Origin: DATJFQ01 sp035495555
GTDB taxonomy: Bacteria; Acidobacteriota; Vicinamibacteria; Vicinamibacterales; 2-12-FULL-66-21
Direction of reading: 5' to 3'
Length of the DNA stretch: 42,939 nt
NCBI GenBank assembly: GCA_035495555.1
Contig: DATJFQ010000005.1
Coordinates: 1 to 42,939 of the forward strand
This document shows, piece after piece, positions 25,549 through 32,762 of the stretch (positions within the stretch are counted from its first letter, which is position 1; every line of letters starts with the position of its first letter). A program made the position numbers and the translations under genes. The notes under the pieces were generated by a model that searched no databases, was not told where the DNA came from, and saw nothing but the letters and a program-made list of their open reading frames with translations.

Positions 25549-25914
25549 TCAGGAAGAGGCCGTTCGGGCGAGCAGCATCGGAAGGCGCCGGCCGGGCGAT
25601 AACCGCACGACCGGGATATGGGCGGTGGCTGGACAGGTCGACAGCAGCGTGGTCGTGCTTTCGATATCACCCTCGCCAAGCGACGGATCTACGAGGATGA
25701 CGTCCGGCAGATGACACGATGCTTTGACGATGGTTTCAAACGGCGTTCGGGCGACGCACACGCGATAGCCGCGCCCTTCCAGTTGCCGCGCGCGGCGTGC
25801 GCGCGACGTGCGGTTCGCGTCGGCGACGAGGACGAGCGGCAGCGCGACAGGCACGTCCACCTGGTGTGTGACGGTCTCTGCGGCCCGCAGCGTATCTGAC
25901 TGCAACTCGGACAT
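25549..25914 (-). CDS. degenerate response-regulator receiver-like protein
   Basis: 121 aa. PLVLVADANRTSR corresponds to strand 1, with only one of the usual two acidic residues (Ala31-Asp32). DVILVDPSLGEGD gives the phospho-acceptor position Asp76, and PVVRLSPG gives the Ser106 switch position. The chain stops before strand 5, so the conserved Lys is missing. It is probably a non-canonical or truncated receiver, and no output domain or kinase is adjacent. GAGGGGGAG lies seven bases before ATG. Confidence 0.65.
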   Translation of the reverse strand: MSELQSDTLRAAETVTHQVDVPVALPLVLVADANRTSRARRARQLEGRGYRVCVARTPFETIVKASCHLPDVILVDPSLGEGDIESTTTLLSTCPATAHIPVVRLSPGRRLPMLLARTASS

Positions 25915-25994
25915 TCGCGCTCCCCCTCGTGAACGTCGGCCGACGCATAGCAAGATTGTTGCCGGAAGAGATGCGAGTGTCCCGCGGAACGCGC

Positions 25995-26756
25995 TTACCG
26001 AGAGTTCGAGACTGCGCGGCGCGACGCCGCGGGCGCCGGGCGCCCGGCGAGCAGCACGATGCCGACCAGAACGATCGCCAACGCGAACATGTGCGCCACC
26101 GTCAGCGGCCCGAGCACGCGCACGTTGACGCGGACGAATTCCAGCGCGAAGCGGAACGCGCCGGCGAGCACGAGATAGCGCCCGAGGACCACGCGATCGG
26201 CGACACCGTGGCGGCGCCACCGAATCAACGCCCACGCGAGCACGGCGAGAAAGATGGCTTCGTACAGCTGCGTGGGGTGCACGCGTTCGATGGTTGGCGG
26301 GAGTCCCTGGGGAAAGGCGACACCCCATGGGAGCGTCGTCGGGCGGCCGTAATCATCGCCGACAAGGAAACAGCCGATGCGCCCCAGCATCTGCCCGACG
26401 GCAAGCGCCGGGGCCGCCGCCGCAAGCACCGCCATCGTCGGCCATCGTTTGAGGCGGATCATCAGCAGGCCGGCGACGATGCCGCCGACGAAGCCGCCGA
26501 ACCAGCTCATACCACCGCGATCGAGCGCGAGCGCCCAGAAGGAGCTTTCGCGGAGATGTTCGAAGACGTAGAGGAGTTTCGCGCCGATGAGGCCGCCGAC
26601 CAGACCGTAGACCGCGGCGTCGATGGCCGCGTCCGGCAGGTTCGCGCGGCGCAGCTCGCTGCGGAACACGATCAACCCTGCAAGCGCCCCCAGCGCGACC
26701 ATCACGCCGAAGCTGGTGATGTCAAACGATCCGATGCGGAACAGGACTGGGTACAT
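25995..26756 (-). CDS. lgt: prolipoprotein diacylglyceryl transferase
   Basis: 253 aa inner-membrane enzyme that moves diacylglycerol from phosphatidylglycerol to the lipobox Cys, the first step of lipoprotein maturation. Seven hydrophobic segments are visible. The Lgt signature reads GQMLGRIGCFLVGDDYG, with GGMSWFGGFVGG before it and HPTQLYEAIF after it, all expected catalytic-region motifs. ATG 26756 is only seven bases after the 3' end of tRNA-Lys, so the tRNA must lie in the leader of the lgt message or there is no leader. It serves the several lipoproteins predicted in this window. Confidence 0.93.
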   Translation of the reverse strand: MYPVLFRIGSFDITSFGVMVALGALAGLIVFRSELRRANLPDAAIDAAVYGLVGGLIGAKLLYVFEHLRESSFWALALDRGGMSWFGGFVGGIVAGLLMIRLKRWPTMAVLAAAAPALAVGQMLGRIGCFLVGDDYGRPTTLPWGVAFPQGLPPTIERVHPTQLYEAIFLAVLAWALIRWRRHGVADRVVLGRYLVLAGAFRFALEFVRVNVRVLGPLTVAHMFALAIVLVGIVLLAGRPAPAASRRAVSNSR

Positions 26757-26763
26757 GTTCAAG

Positions 26764-26835
26764 TGACCCGGGTGGGGATCGAACCCACGACCCTCTGATT
26801 AAAAGTCAGATGCTCTACCACTGAGCTACCGGGTC
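26764..26835 (-). tRNA. tRNA-Lys (UUU)
   Basis: 72 nt on the minus strand: acceptor GACCCGG paired with CCGGGTC, D arm GCTCAGTGGTAGAGC, anticodon loop CTTTTAA (anticodon TTT), T arm GTGGGTTCGATCCCCAC. CCA is not encoded, so 3' maturation would use RNase Z and CCA addition. An upstream TACGAT (26852-26857) could be its -10. lgt starts seven bases downstream. Confidence 0.97.
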
Positions 26836-26904
26836 GCTGCAGCAGCGACCGATCGTAGCACGAGCACGAATATTGCTCGGGTGATCCGCCGGAGGTGCAA
26901 GGCA

Positions 26905-27138
26905 ATGCCACCACGAGGAGTGAAGAGCCCGAAGCGCAAGCGGCAGTACGAACACATCGAAGAGTCGGAGAAGAAGGAGGGCCGCAGCACCAAACGTGCG
27001 AAGGAGATCGCCGCGCGCACGGTCAACAAGCAGCGGCGCGAAGCAGGGGAGACGAAGAGCAGCCGCAAGAAAAGCAGCGGCTCGAAGAAGAAGAGCAGCT
27101 CGAAGAAGAGCAGCTCCAGCAGCCGCAAGAAGCGTTAG
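26905..27138 (+). CDS. small basic Ser/Lys-rich protein (plasmid-stabilisation-like family)
   Basis: 77 aa. The N-terminal 45 residues (MPPRGVKSPKRKRQYEHI, KEIAARTVNKQRRE) match a widespread small family often labelled plasmid stabilization protein, whose role is unproven. The tail is a low-complexity Ser/Lys run (KKSSSKKSSSSS) like a histone-H1 tail and likely binds nucleic acid. GGAGGTG lies before ATG 26905; a longer frame from 26881 is less likely. It is divergent from tRNA-Lys. Confidence 0.75.
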   Translation: MPPRGVKSPKRKRQYEHIEESEKKEGRSTKRAKEIAARTVNKQRREAGETKSSRKKSSGSKKKSSSKKSSSSSRKKR

Positions 27139-27142
27139 CGAA

Positions 27143-27217
27143 TTGCAGACTGCAGATTGCAGATTGGTTGAATTGCAGCCAATCTGCAAATCAATCTGCA
27201 ATCCCCATCTGCAATCT
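27143..27217. repeat. TGCAGATT / AATCTGCA inverted word array between convergent genes
   Basis: It begins a few bases after the stop of the Ser/Lys protein. Left words TGCAGATTGCAGATTGG are complementary to later ones: TTGCAGATTGG (27157-27167) pairs with 27179-27189 over 11 bp, and AGATTGCAGAT (27154-27164) pairs with 27207-27217 over 11 bp. Two mutually exclusive stems are possible. Confidence 0.85.
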
Positions 27218-27232
27218 TAAATACACCTGTCG

Positions 27233-27481
27233 TTATTCTTCTTCGACGGCGGCGACCGGTTCGGCCACCTTTTTCGGTGCGCGTTTCTTGCGGACCTTGC
27301 CGGCGCGCATGCCGGCCGGCACCGGCTCGCTGCTTGGTTCCAGCTTCGACATGCTGGTCAGGAATTTCTTCACGCCGTGCTCATCGAACTGCACGCGCGT
27401 GTACGCGTCCTCGACGGCGATGACCGACCCGAGCCCGTAGGTCGGTTCGACGACCCGGGACCCGACCTCAAACCGTTTCAT
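27233..27481 (-). CDS. small SH3-like (DUF3553/CarD-like fold) protein
   Basis: 82 aa. MKRFEVGSRVVEPTYGLGSV then IAVEDAYTRVQFDEHGVKKF and LTSMSKLE resemble the short beta-barrel of DUF3553/CarD-interaction-like proteins. A Lys/Ala/Glu-rich tail follows (KVRKKRAPKKVAEP). ATG 27481 has GCGAGGAGCAG upstream and starts the conserved region. A role with RNA polymerase or nucleic acid is inference only. Confidence 0.7.
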   Translation of the reverse strand: MKRFEVGSRVVEPTYGLGSVIAVEDAYTRVQFDEHGVKKFLTSMSKLEPSSEPVPAGMRAGKVRKKRAPKKVAEPVAAVEEE

Positions 27482-27645
27482 CCTCTGCTCCTCGCGGGCT
27501 GCGTCCGACCGCCCCATACGGACGGGCTCGCCGCCACAACCTACACGATATCAGCGTTTTATCGACAACGTCAATTTTGTCCTCGCGGGCGGCGGTGCTG
27601 CGGCAACGTCTCATTACTTGCGGCATCCGCCGAGCGGTTGCCGGA

Positions 27646-27651
27646 TATGCT
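27646..27651 (+). promoter_or_regulatory. -10-like box before arginase
   Basis: TATGCT ends seven bases before ATG 27659. If used, the message starts at or next to the ATG. The AAAGGTG between them could also be a very close ribosome site, so the reading is ambiguous. Confidence 0.3.
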
Positions 27652-27658
27652 AAAGGTG

Positions 27659-28570
27659 ATGCCGCAGCCCGTTCATGTCATCGGCGTCTCGCTGGACCTC
27701 GGCGGCAACCGCCGCGGCGTCGACATGGGACCGTCGGCGCTCCGCATTGCCGGCCTCGGCGAGCGTTTGTCGGCCATGGGGATCCCGGTCGTCGACGCCG
27801 GCGACGTGGTCGCGCCGATCCCCGAGACCAAGAGCTTTGGCGACCCGCACAAGAAATACATCCGCGAGATCGCACGCGTCTGCGAGAAGCTCTACCGGAC
27901 GTCGCTCGCGGCGCTCGAAAAAGGCGCGCTGCCGCTCGTCCTCGGGGGCGACCATTCCCTTGGTGCCGGATCCGTCGCCGCGTCCGCGGACTATCTGAGA
28001 CGCGAAGGGAAGACGGTTGGTCTGCTGTGGATCGACGCGCACGGGGACATGAATACGCCGTCGACCTCGGGGAGCGGCAACGTGCACGGCATGCCGCTGG
28101 CCGCGCTCCTCGGTCCGGAGCCCGCGGAACTGTCGCGGATCGGCGGCTTCTCCCCCAAGGTCGTGCCGGCCAAAACGGTACTGATCGGGATTCGCAACCT
28201 CGACGAACGCGAAAAGGAGCGCATCCGCGACGCCGGCGTCCACGTCTTCACGATGAAGGACATCGACCGCTCCGGCATTGCCGTCGTCGTCGAGCAGGCG
28301 CTGGCGATTGCGGGCGACGACACCGGCGGCGTGCACGTGTCATTCGATCTCGATGTCTGCGACCCGACGATCGCGCCCGGCGTCGGGACGCCGGTCAAGG
28401 GCGGCCTCGACTACCGCGAGGCGCACATGGTGATGGAGATCGTCGCCGACTCCGGCCTGATGCGCGCGCTGGATCTCGTCGAGGTGAACCCTATCCTCGA
28501 CGACCGGAACACCACCGCCATCCTCGGCGTCGAACTCGCGCTGTCCGCCCTCGGTCAGAAGATAATCTGA
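27659..28570 (+). CDS. rocF: arginase
   Basis: 303 aa, ureohydrolase that splits arginine into ornithine and urea using a two-manganese centre. All metal residues are visible: His99 in LGGDHSLGAG, Asp126/His128/Asp130 in WIDAHGDMN, and Asp230/Asp232 in SFDLDVCDP, matching the arginase pattern. The N-terminal VIGVSLDLGGNRRGVDMGPS is arginase-type rather than agmatinase-type. ATG 27659 is preferred; ATG 27647 in the same frame would add four residues. The stop is followed at once by a word array and the convergent methyltransferase gene. Confidence 0.92.
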   Translation: MPQPVHVIGVSLDLGGNRRGVDMGPSALRIAGLGERLSAMGIPVVDAGDVVAPIPETKSFGDPHKKYIREIARVCEKLYRTSLAALEKGALPLVLGGDHSLGAGSVAASADYLRREGKTVGLLWIDAHGDMNTPSTSGSGNVHGMPLAALLGPEPAELSRIGGFSPKVVPAKTVLIGIRNLDEREKERIRDAGVHVFTMKDIDRSGIAVVVEQALAIAGDDTGGVHVSFDLDVCDPTIAPGVGTPVKGGLDYREAHMVMEIVADSGLMRALDLVEVNPILDDRNTTAILGVELALSALGQKII

Positions 28571-28574
28571 CGCT

Positions 28575-28609
28575 GAAATCTGCAATCTGCAATCAGCAAT
28601 CTACAATTT
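28575..28609. repeat. AATCTGCA word array spanning two convergent stops
   Basis: Four degenerate words (GAAATCTGCAATCTGCAATC, then AGCAATCTACAATT) fill the 30-bp gap after the arginase stop and continue through the last two codons and stop of the methyltransferase gene. The same word is used at 27.1 and 34.9 kb. All copies have one orientation. Confidence 0.75.
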
Positions 28610-29251
28610 TCCATCACGCAGTTTGTAGGTGATGGAAATACCTTCGCCTGATGGCGCGACGATGGTCGTCCAGACGGACGGATTGTGCTGGATCGCGTCG
28701 AGGAAGTCGCCCATCTCGCTGCGCTTGTTGACGACGTTGTGGGCCGTGAACAGGCCGCCGGGGTCGAGGCGGGGCAGGACCAGATCGAAGAAGCGCCTGT
28801 AGTCGCGCTTCCATGCATCGAGAAATACGAAGTCGAACGTTCCCGACAGCTTCGGAATCTCCTTGAACGCGTCGCCGGCGATCACCTGGACGACGTCGGT
28901 CATGCCCGCCTTGCGGATGTTGTCCGCGAGTTCCTTCGCGCGCTGCGGGTCGTATTCGATCGTGACGAGTTTCCCGCCGGTCACCCGCATCGCCTGGCCC
29001 ATCCAGATGGCGCTGTAGCCGCTTGCGCCGCCGATCTCGAGCGCACGTTTCCGGTGCGTCGATGCGAGCAGGATCCGCAGGAATCGACCGTCCTCTTCGG
29101 AAACCGCGAGCTGACCTTTGTCCTTCGCTTTGATGTCCGCGAGAATCGTGTCGAGGTCCGGTGACTGCTGGGCGTACACCGGCCCCCACGCGACGGCGCA
29201 CAGTGCAAGCGCCGCGACTATCCGCCATTTCGTCATTCGCCGCTCCGTCAT
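28601..29251 (-). CDS. O-methyltransferase with N-terminal signal peptide
   Basis: 216 aa, SAM-dependent class I O-methyltransferase of the COMT/CCoAOMT type: ALEIGGASGYSAIWMGQA is the SAM-binding motif I, VTIEYDPQRAKELADNIR is motif II, and FVFLDAWKRDY carries the usual metal/catalytic Asp. Unusually, residues 7-28 (TKWRIVAALALCAVAWGPVY, then AQQ) read as a Sec signal peptide. ATG 29251 overlaps the hemG stop (ATGA), so it is translationally coupled to heme synthesis. A substrate in the heme pathway is possible but not shown. Confidence 0.82.
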   Translation of the reverse strand: MTERRMTKWRIVAALALCAVAWGPVYAQQSPDLDTILADIKAKDKGQLAVSEEDGRFLRILLASTHRKRALEIGGASGYSAIWMGQAMRVTGGKLVTIEYDPQRAKELADNIRKAGMTDVVQVIAGDAFKEIPKLSGTFDFVFLDAWKRDYRRFFDLVLPRLDPGGLFTAHNVVNKRSEMGDFLDAIQHNPSVWTTIVAPSGEGISITYKLRDGKL

Positions 29252-30630
29252 GTCACGATCCGTTCGACCGCTGCGCGCGCGTCGGCGACGCAATCGGGAA
29301 TGCCGACCGCGCGGAATGCGCCGCCGGCGATGAACAATCCCGGGTGCGCCGCGAGTCGCGCCTCGATGGCCGCGACCCGTGCGCTCTGTCCGATATTGTG
29401 CTGCACGCTGGCGCGGCGCCAGCGATACACGCGCGCCAGCGTCGGCGTCGCGGTTATCCCCAGCACCGAATGGAGATCCCGACTGACGGTCTCGATCATC
29501 GACGCGTCGTCGAGATCGACGGCGTCCGGATCGTGCGCGCCGCCCAGAAACGCCCGCACCAGCACCGAGTCGTCTGGCGCGCGGTGCTTCCATTTCGACG
29601 ACACCCACGTGCACGCCGTGACTCGAACGTCGCTGTATCGGCGCGCGACAACGAAACCGGGACCCGACAAGGGGTGCGCGACATCCCTGCGGCGCCACGC
29701 CAGCGCGACGCCGGCGCTGGAGGCGTACGGAATCGCTGCGCACAGCCGCGCCGCCTCCGCGTCGATGGGGTCCAGCAGCCGCGCGGCGACGTAAGCGGGG
29801 ACCGCGAGGATCACGGACCTCGCGCTTACGGGCGTTCCGGCGGATTCGTTCGTGCCGATTCGCCAGCCGCGGGCGCCCGCGTTTTCCATCCGGTCGACGA
29901 CGACGCCGGTCCTCAGCGACTCGCGAATCCTGTCGACGAGCGCGCGAACGATGACGTCCATGCCGTCTACGGGAGCGACGAAGACGGGGCGCCGCGGCCC
30001 CGTGTCAGCGGGTGCGCGAAACGTCAGCACGTGTCCGCGCGTGCGCTCCATCTCGACGAGGCGAGGAAACAGCCGGTGCATCGAGAGTTGATCGATGTCA
30101 CCGGCATGGATGCCGCCGAGCAGCGGCTGCGCGATCAGATCGACCGTCGCGCGCCCGAATCGCCGCCGGAAGAACGCGGCGACTGATTCGTCGGCATCGT
30201 CGCGGCGCCGCGGAATCCACCGCTCCATCGCGAGCCGGATTCGTTGGGCGGGCGATAAGAGATCGTAGTGGAGGAGCGCGCGCCAGCCCACCGGCAGCCC
30301 CAGCAGCGACGGCGAGGGCAGGCGATGCAGCCTGCGCCCTTTGAGGACGTACGCGCTGCGAGGCGGCTTCACCGCCTGCATGTCGTCGAGGAGGCCGAGA
30401 TCCCGGCACAGCTCCAGGCCCGCGGGCTTCTGTGTGATGAGCGAGTCGGGGCCGGCTTCGATGGTGAAGCCGTCGACATGGTCGGTGTCGATCAATCCGC
30501 CGGGCCGCGCGGCCGCCTCGAGGACGATCACCGTCAAACCGCGCCTGCGGGCTTCGTACGCGGCGGTCAGCCCCGTGATGCCGCCGCCTACGACGGCGAG
30601 ATCAATCGGCGGCGCGGTACCCGTGGACAT
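29248..30630 (-). CDS. hemG: protoporphyrinogen oxidase (HemY-type, FAD)
   Basis: 460 aa flavoprotein oxidising protoporphyrinogen to protoporphyrin IX or, in the coproporphyrin branch, coproporphyrinogen III to coproporphyrin III. Seen: the FAD dinucleotide motif VVGGGITGLTAAYEARRRG, EAAARPGGLIDT, GFTIEAGPDSLI, AQPLLGGIHAGDIDQLSM, and the C-terminal FIAGGAFRAVGIPDCV closing the FAD fold. This is the oxygen-dependent HemY/PgoX family, which many genomes label hemG or hemY. ATG 30630 overlaps hemE by 29 bases. It sits between hemE and the methyltransferase. Confidence 0.93.
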   Translation of the reverse strand: MSTGTAPPIDLAVVGGGITGLTAAYEARRRGLTVIVLEAAARPGGLIDTDHVDGFTIEAGPDSLITQKPAGLELCRDLGLLDDMQAVKPPRSAYVLKGRRLHRLPSPSLLGLPVGWRALLHYDLLSPAQRIRLAMERWIPRRRDDADESVAAFFRRRFGRATVDLIAQPLLGGIHAGDIDQLSMHRLFPRLVEMERTRGHVLTFRAPADTGPRRPVFVAPVDGMDVIVRALVDRIRESLRTGVVVDRMENAGARGWRIGTNESAGTPVSARSVILAVPAYVAARLLDPIDAEAARLCAAIPYASSAGVALAWRRRDVAHPLSGPGFVVARRYSDVRVTACTWVSSKWKHRAPDDSVLVRAFLGGAHDPDAVDLDDASMIETVSRDLHSVLGITATPTLARVYRWRRASVQHNIGQSARVAAIEARLAAHPGLFIAGGAFRAVGIPDCVADARAAVERIVT

Positions 30631-31633
30631 GACGCGCAAGCGCCTGCACGTGCTCGAGCGGCGTGCTCGGAAGGACGCCGTGTCCGAGATTGAAGATGTG
30701 GCCCGGGCGCGAGCCGGCGCGCCGCAGGATGTCGTCGGCGCCGGCGAAAAGACGCTCCAAGGGACCGAGGAGCACCGTCGGATCGAGATTGCCCTGGATG
30801 GCGCGCTCCGGCCCGATCACGTTCCACGCCTCGTCCAGCGGCAGCCGCCAATCGACGCCGATGACATGCCCGCCGGCTTCCGCCAGATCGGGAAGGATGG
30901 CCGTCGTGCCGACGCCGAAATGGACGACCGGCACGCCGAGGTCCGACAGCGCGTCGAAAATCCGCTTCGAGTGCGGCAGCGCGAACTCCCGGTAATCGGC
31001 GCGCGACAGTTGCCCGGCCCACGAATCGAAAATCTGGAGCGCCTGGACCCCGGCTTCGACTTGCGCACGCAGGTAGTCCGCGATCACGCCGGCGAACGTC
31101 CCGCAGAGCCGGTGCCACGCGTCAGGCTGCGAGTACATGAACGCTTTTGTTCTTGCGTAGGTGGTCGACGGCCCGCCTTCGATAGCGTAAGCCGCGAGCG
31201 TGAAAGGGGCGCCGCCGAACCCGATGAGCGGCACACGGCCTTCGAGCTCGCGCCGCAACAGCCGGATCGTGGTCAGCACGTGGGCGAGCGCCTGCCGGGG
31301 TTCGAACGAACGGAGGCGGTTCACGTCGCCAGCCGACCGGATCGGCTGCGCGATGGCGGGGCCTTCCCCTTTGACGAAGTCGAAGTCGAGCCCCATCGGT
31401 GCGAACGGCAGCAGCAGATCCGAGAACAGGATGGCGGCATCGACCTCGATTACGTCGACCGGCTGGAGCGTGACCGCGACGGCCAGTTCGGGATTTCTGC
31501 AAATCTCCAGCAGGGAGTACCGCTGGCGGAGCGCCCGGTAATCCGCCATGTACCGGCCGGCCTGCCGCATGAACCAGACGGGTGTCGCGTCGACCGGCTC
31601 GCGCCGGCATGCCCGAAGGAATCGGTCGTTCAC
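30602..31633 (-). CDS. hemE: uroporphyrinogen decarboxylase
   Basis: 343 aa cytoplasmic enzyme converting uroporphyrinogen III to coproporphyrinogen III. The signature PVWFMRQAGRYMADYR with Arg23/Arg27 is at the N terminus. VDAAILFSDLLLPF carries the catalytic Asp, followed by GFGGAPFTLAAYAIEGG, QIFDSWAG and the late FNLGHGVLPSTP. Length is normal. The GTG start overlaps the response-regulator stop (GTGA), and its end overlaps hemG. It is the second gene of a coupled heme operon. Confidence 0.96.
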   Translation of the reverse strand: MNDRFLRACRREPVDATPVWFMRQAGRYMADYRALRQRYSLLEICRNPELAVAVTLQPVDVIEVDAAILFSDLLLPFAPMGLDFDFVKGEGPAIAQPIRSAGDVNRLRSFEPRQALAHVLTTIRLLRRELEGRVPLIGFGGAPFTLAAYAIEGGPSTTYARTKAFMYSQPDAWHRLCGTFAGVIADYLRAQVEAGVQALQIFDSWAGQLSRADYREFALPHSKRIFDALSDLGVPVVHFGVGTTAILPDLAEAGGHVIGVDWRLPLDEAWNVIGPERAIQGNLDPTVLLGPLERLFAGADDILRRAGSRPGHIFNLGHGVLPSTPLEHVQALARHVHGYRAAD

Positions 31634-32037
31634 GCCTTGACCAGCGAGCGGGCGAGCGTGATGAGGTCTTCGAGCCAGAGCGGCTTGAACCGGATGTCCG
31701 CCCCGAGCTGCTTGAGTTCCAGCTGAATCGGATCGGGCAGGAAGTAGTCGCCCGTGACGATGGCGACCGGGGTGCTGACCAGATGCGGAAGATCGCGCAC
31801 CATCTTCAGGAACTGCAAGCCGTTGGTGATCGGCATCCTCATGTCGAGGATGATCGCATCCGGCGTCATGTCTTTCACCAGCCCCAGACCCTCCTCGGCA
31901 TTGAACGCGGTCGTCACCCGGAAACCCTCGAGCTTGAGGATCCGGGCGAACGTATCCGCCACGGAACGGTCATCGTCCACGATCAGGATGCTGCGGGGGG
32001 CGGGGGCAGGCTGGCCGTCGTCTGGCGGCTCCGTCAC
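31630..32037 (-). CDS. single-domain response regulator
   Basis: 135 aa receiver-only protein. All functional residues are present: acidic triad Asp21-23 (ILIVDDDRS), phospho-acceptor Asp65 (AIILDMRMP), Thr95 (VAIVTGD) and Lys108 (IRFKPL). A 12-residue Pro-rich N-terminal extension is unusual. There is no output domain, so it acts by protein contact or as a phosphate relay. It is the first gene of the hemE-hemG-methyltransferase transcript, overlapping hemE by 4 nt. The start is GTG with no ribosome site and a good promoter directly upstream, suggesting a leaderless message. The cognate kinase is not nearby. Confidence 0.92.
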   Translation of the reverse strand: MTEPPDDGQPAPAPRSILIVDDDRSVADTFARILKLEGFRVTTAFNAEEGLGLVKDMTPDAIILDMRMPITNGLQFLKMVRDLPHLVSTPVAIVTGDYFLPDPIQLELKQLGADIRFKPLWLEDLITLARSLVKA

Positions 32038-32043
32038 CGCATC

Positions 32044-32072
32044 ATTCTGTAGGTAAAAGACATGCGCGTCAA
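32044..32072 (-). promoter_or_regulatory. promoter of the response regulator-hemE-hemG operon
   Basis: On the minus strand TTGACG, a 17-bp spacer and CAGAAT, then six bases and the GTG start codon. This is the best -35/-10 pair among the leaderless candidates; the predicted transcription start coincides with the start codon. Confidence 0.55.
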
Positions 32073-32162
32073 GCTGCGGAGCCGGCGGCGCAGGGGTCCC
32101 CTATACATGAGTCGCTGGGATCGGCTATCATTAGCGGTTACATTTCATCGGCCGGAGGCCTC

Positions 32163-32759
32163 GTGAGTCCCATCCTTGTGCGACCTGTCCGTGAGCAGCT
32201 CGAGCATGACCGGATCATTCGGCTGCTGCAGGCGCGGTTGAAGCGTCGGCACGACGTGGCCGCGAACGTCGGCGAGGAGCGCACGACGGGCGTGAAGTCG
32301 GGTACAACCCAGGTGTTTCCGGACCTTGTACTCACGTCACAGGATCGCAGCCACCGAATCGAAGCCATTGTCGAGGTGGAAACCGGGGAGTCGGTCAATC
32401 ACCTCGAAGCGATGGCGCAGTGGGCGAATTTCGGCCGCCTCAAACCCGCGTTCCATTTGTACGTGCCCGCCTCAACCGTGGAGATTACGCGGCGGCTCAT
32501 GACCGAAAACCAGGTCCATGTGGCCGAACTGTGGAGTTACCACACGGTCGCGGATCAGACCCGGTTTACGCTGGTGGAGCGGTCCTCGGGCGCAAAGACG
32601 GCCCAGGAACCGCGAACGCGGCGCGCGGCGGCTCCCGTTGTCCGGAACGGCCGACCAGCCGCTCGGCCGGCTCGTAAGGCGGCCTCTTCCGCCCGCACCA
32701 AGCGTCCCGCGGCTCGCGCCACATCGAAAGCGTCATCCCCGAAGCAGAAGAGGAAATAG
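32163..32759 (+). CDS. PD-(D/E)XK-like nuclease-fold protein with H1-like basic tail
   Basis: 198 aa. Residues 1-140 fit the restriction-endonuclease-like core: a helix, then VFPDLVL (Pro53-Asp54) and IEAIVEVETGES (Glu71, Glu73), followed by a QWANF helix. The last catalytic position is Glu instead of Lys. The C-terminal about 55 residues are Ala/Lys/Arg/Pro-rich (AARPARKAASSARTKRPAAR), like histone H1, and probably bind DNA nonspecifically. The GTG start has GGCCGGAGG upstream, with TATCAT at 32126-32131 as a possible -10. Its TAG stop lies 3 bases before the next gene's inferred CTG start. Confidence 0.7.
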   Translation: MSPILVRPVREQLEHDRIIRLLQARLKRRHDVAANVGEERTTGVKSGTTQVFPDLVLTSQDRSHRIEAIVEVETGESVNHLEAMAQWANFGRLKPAFHLYVPASTVEITRRLMTENQVHVAELWSYHTVADQTRFTLVERSSGAKTAQEPRTRRAAAPVVRNGRPAARPARKAASSARTKRPAARATSKASSPKQKRK

Positions 32760-32762
32760 GTT

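Noticed and set aside
24049..25602. 517-codon plus-strand frame opposite DUF1800
   Set aside because: Antisense shadow without domains; the minus strand has clear DUF1800 motifs and operon overlaps.
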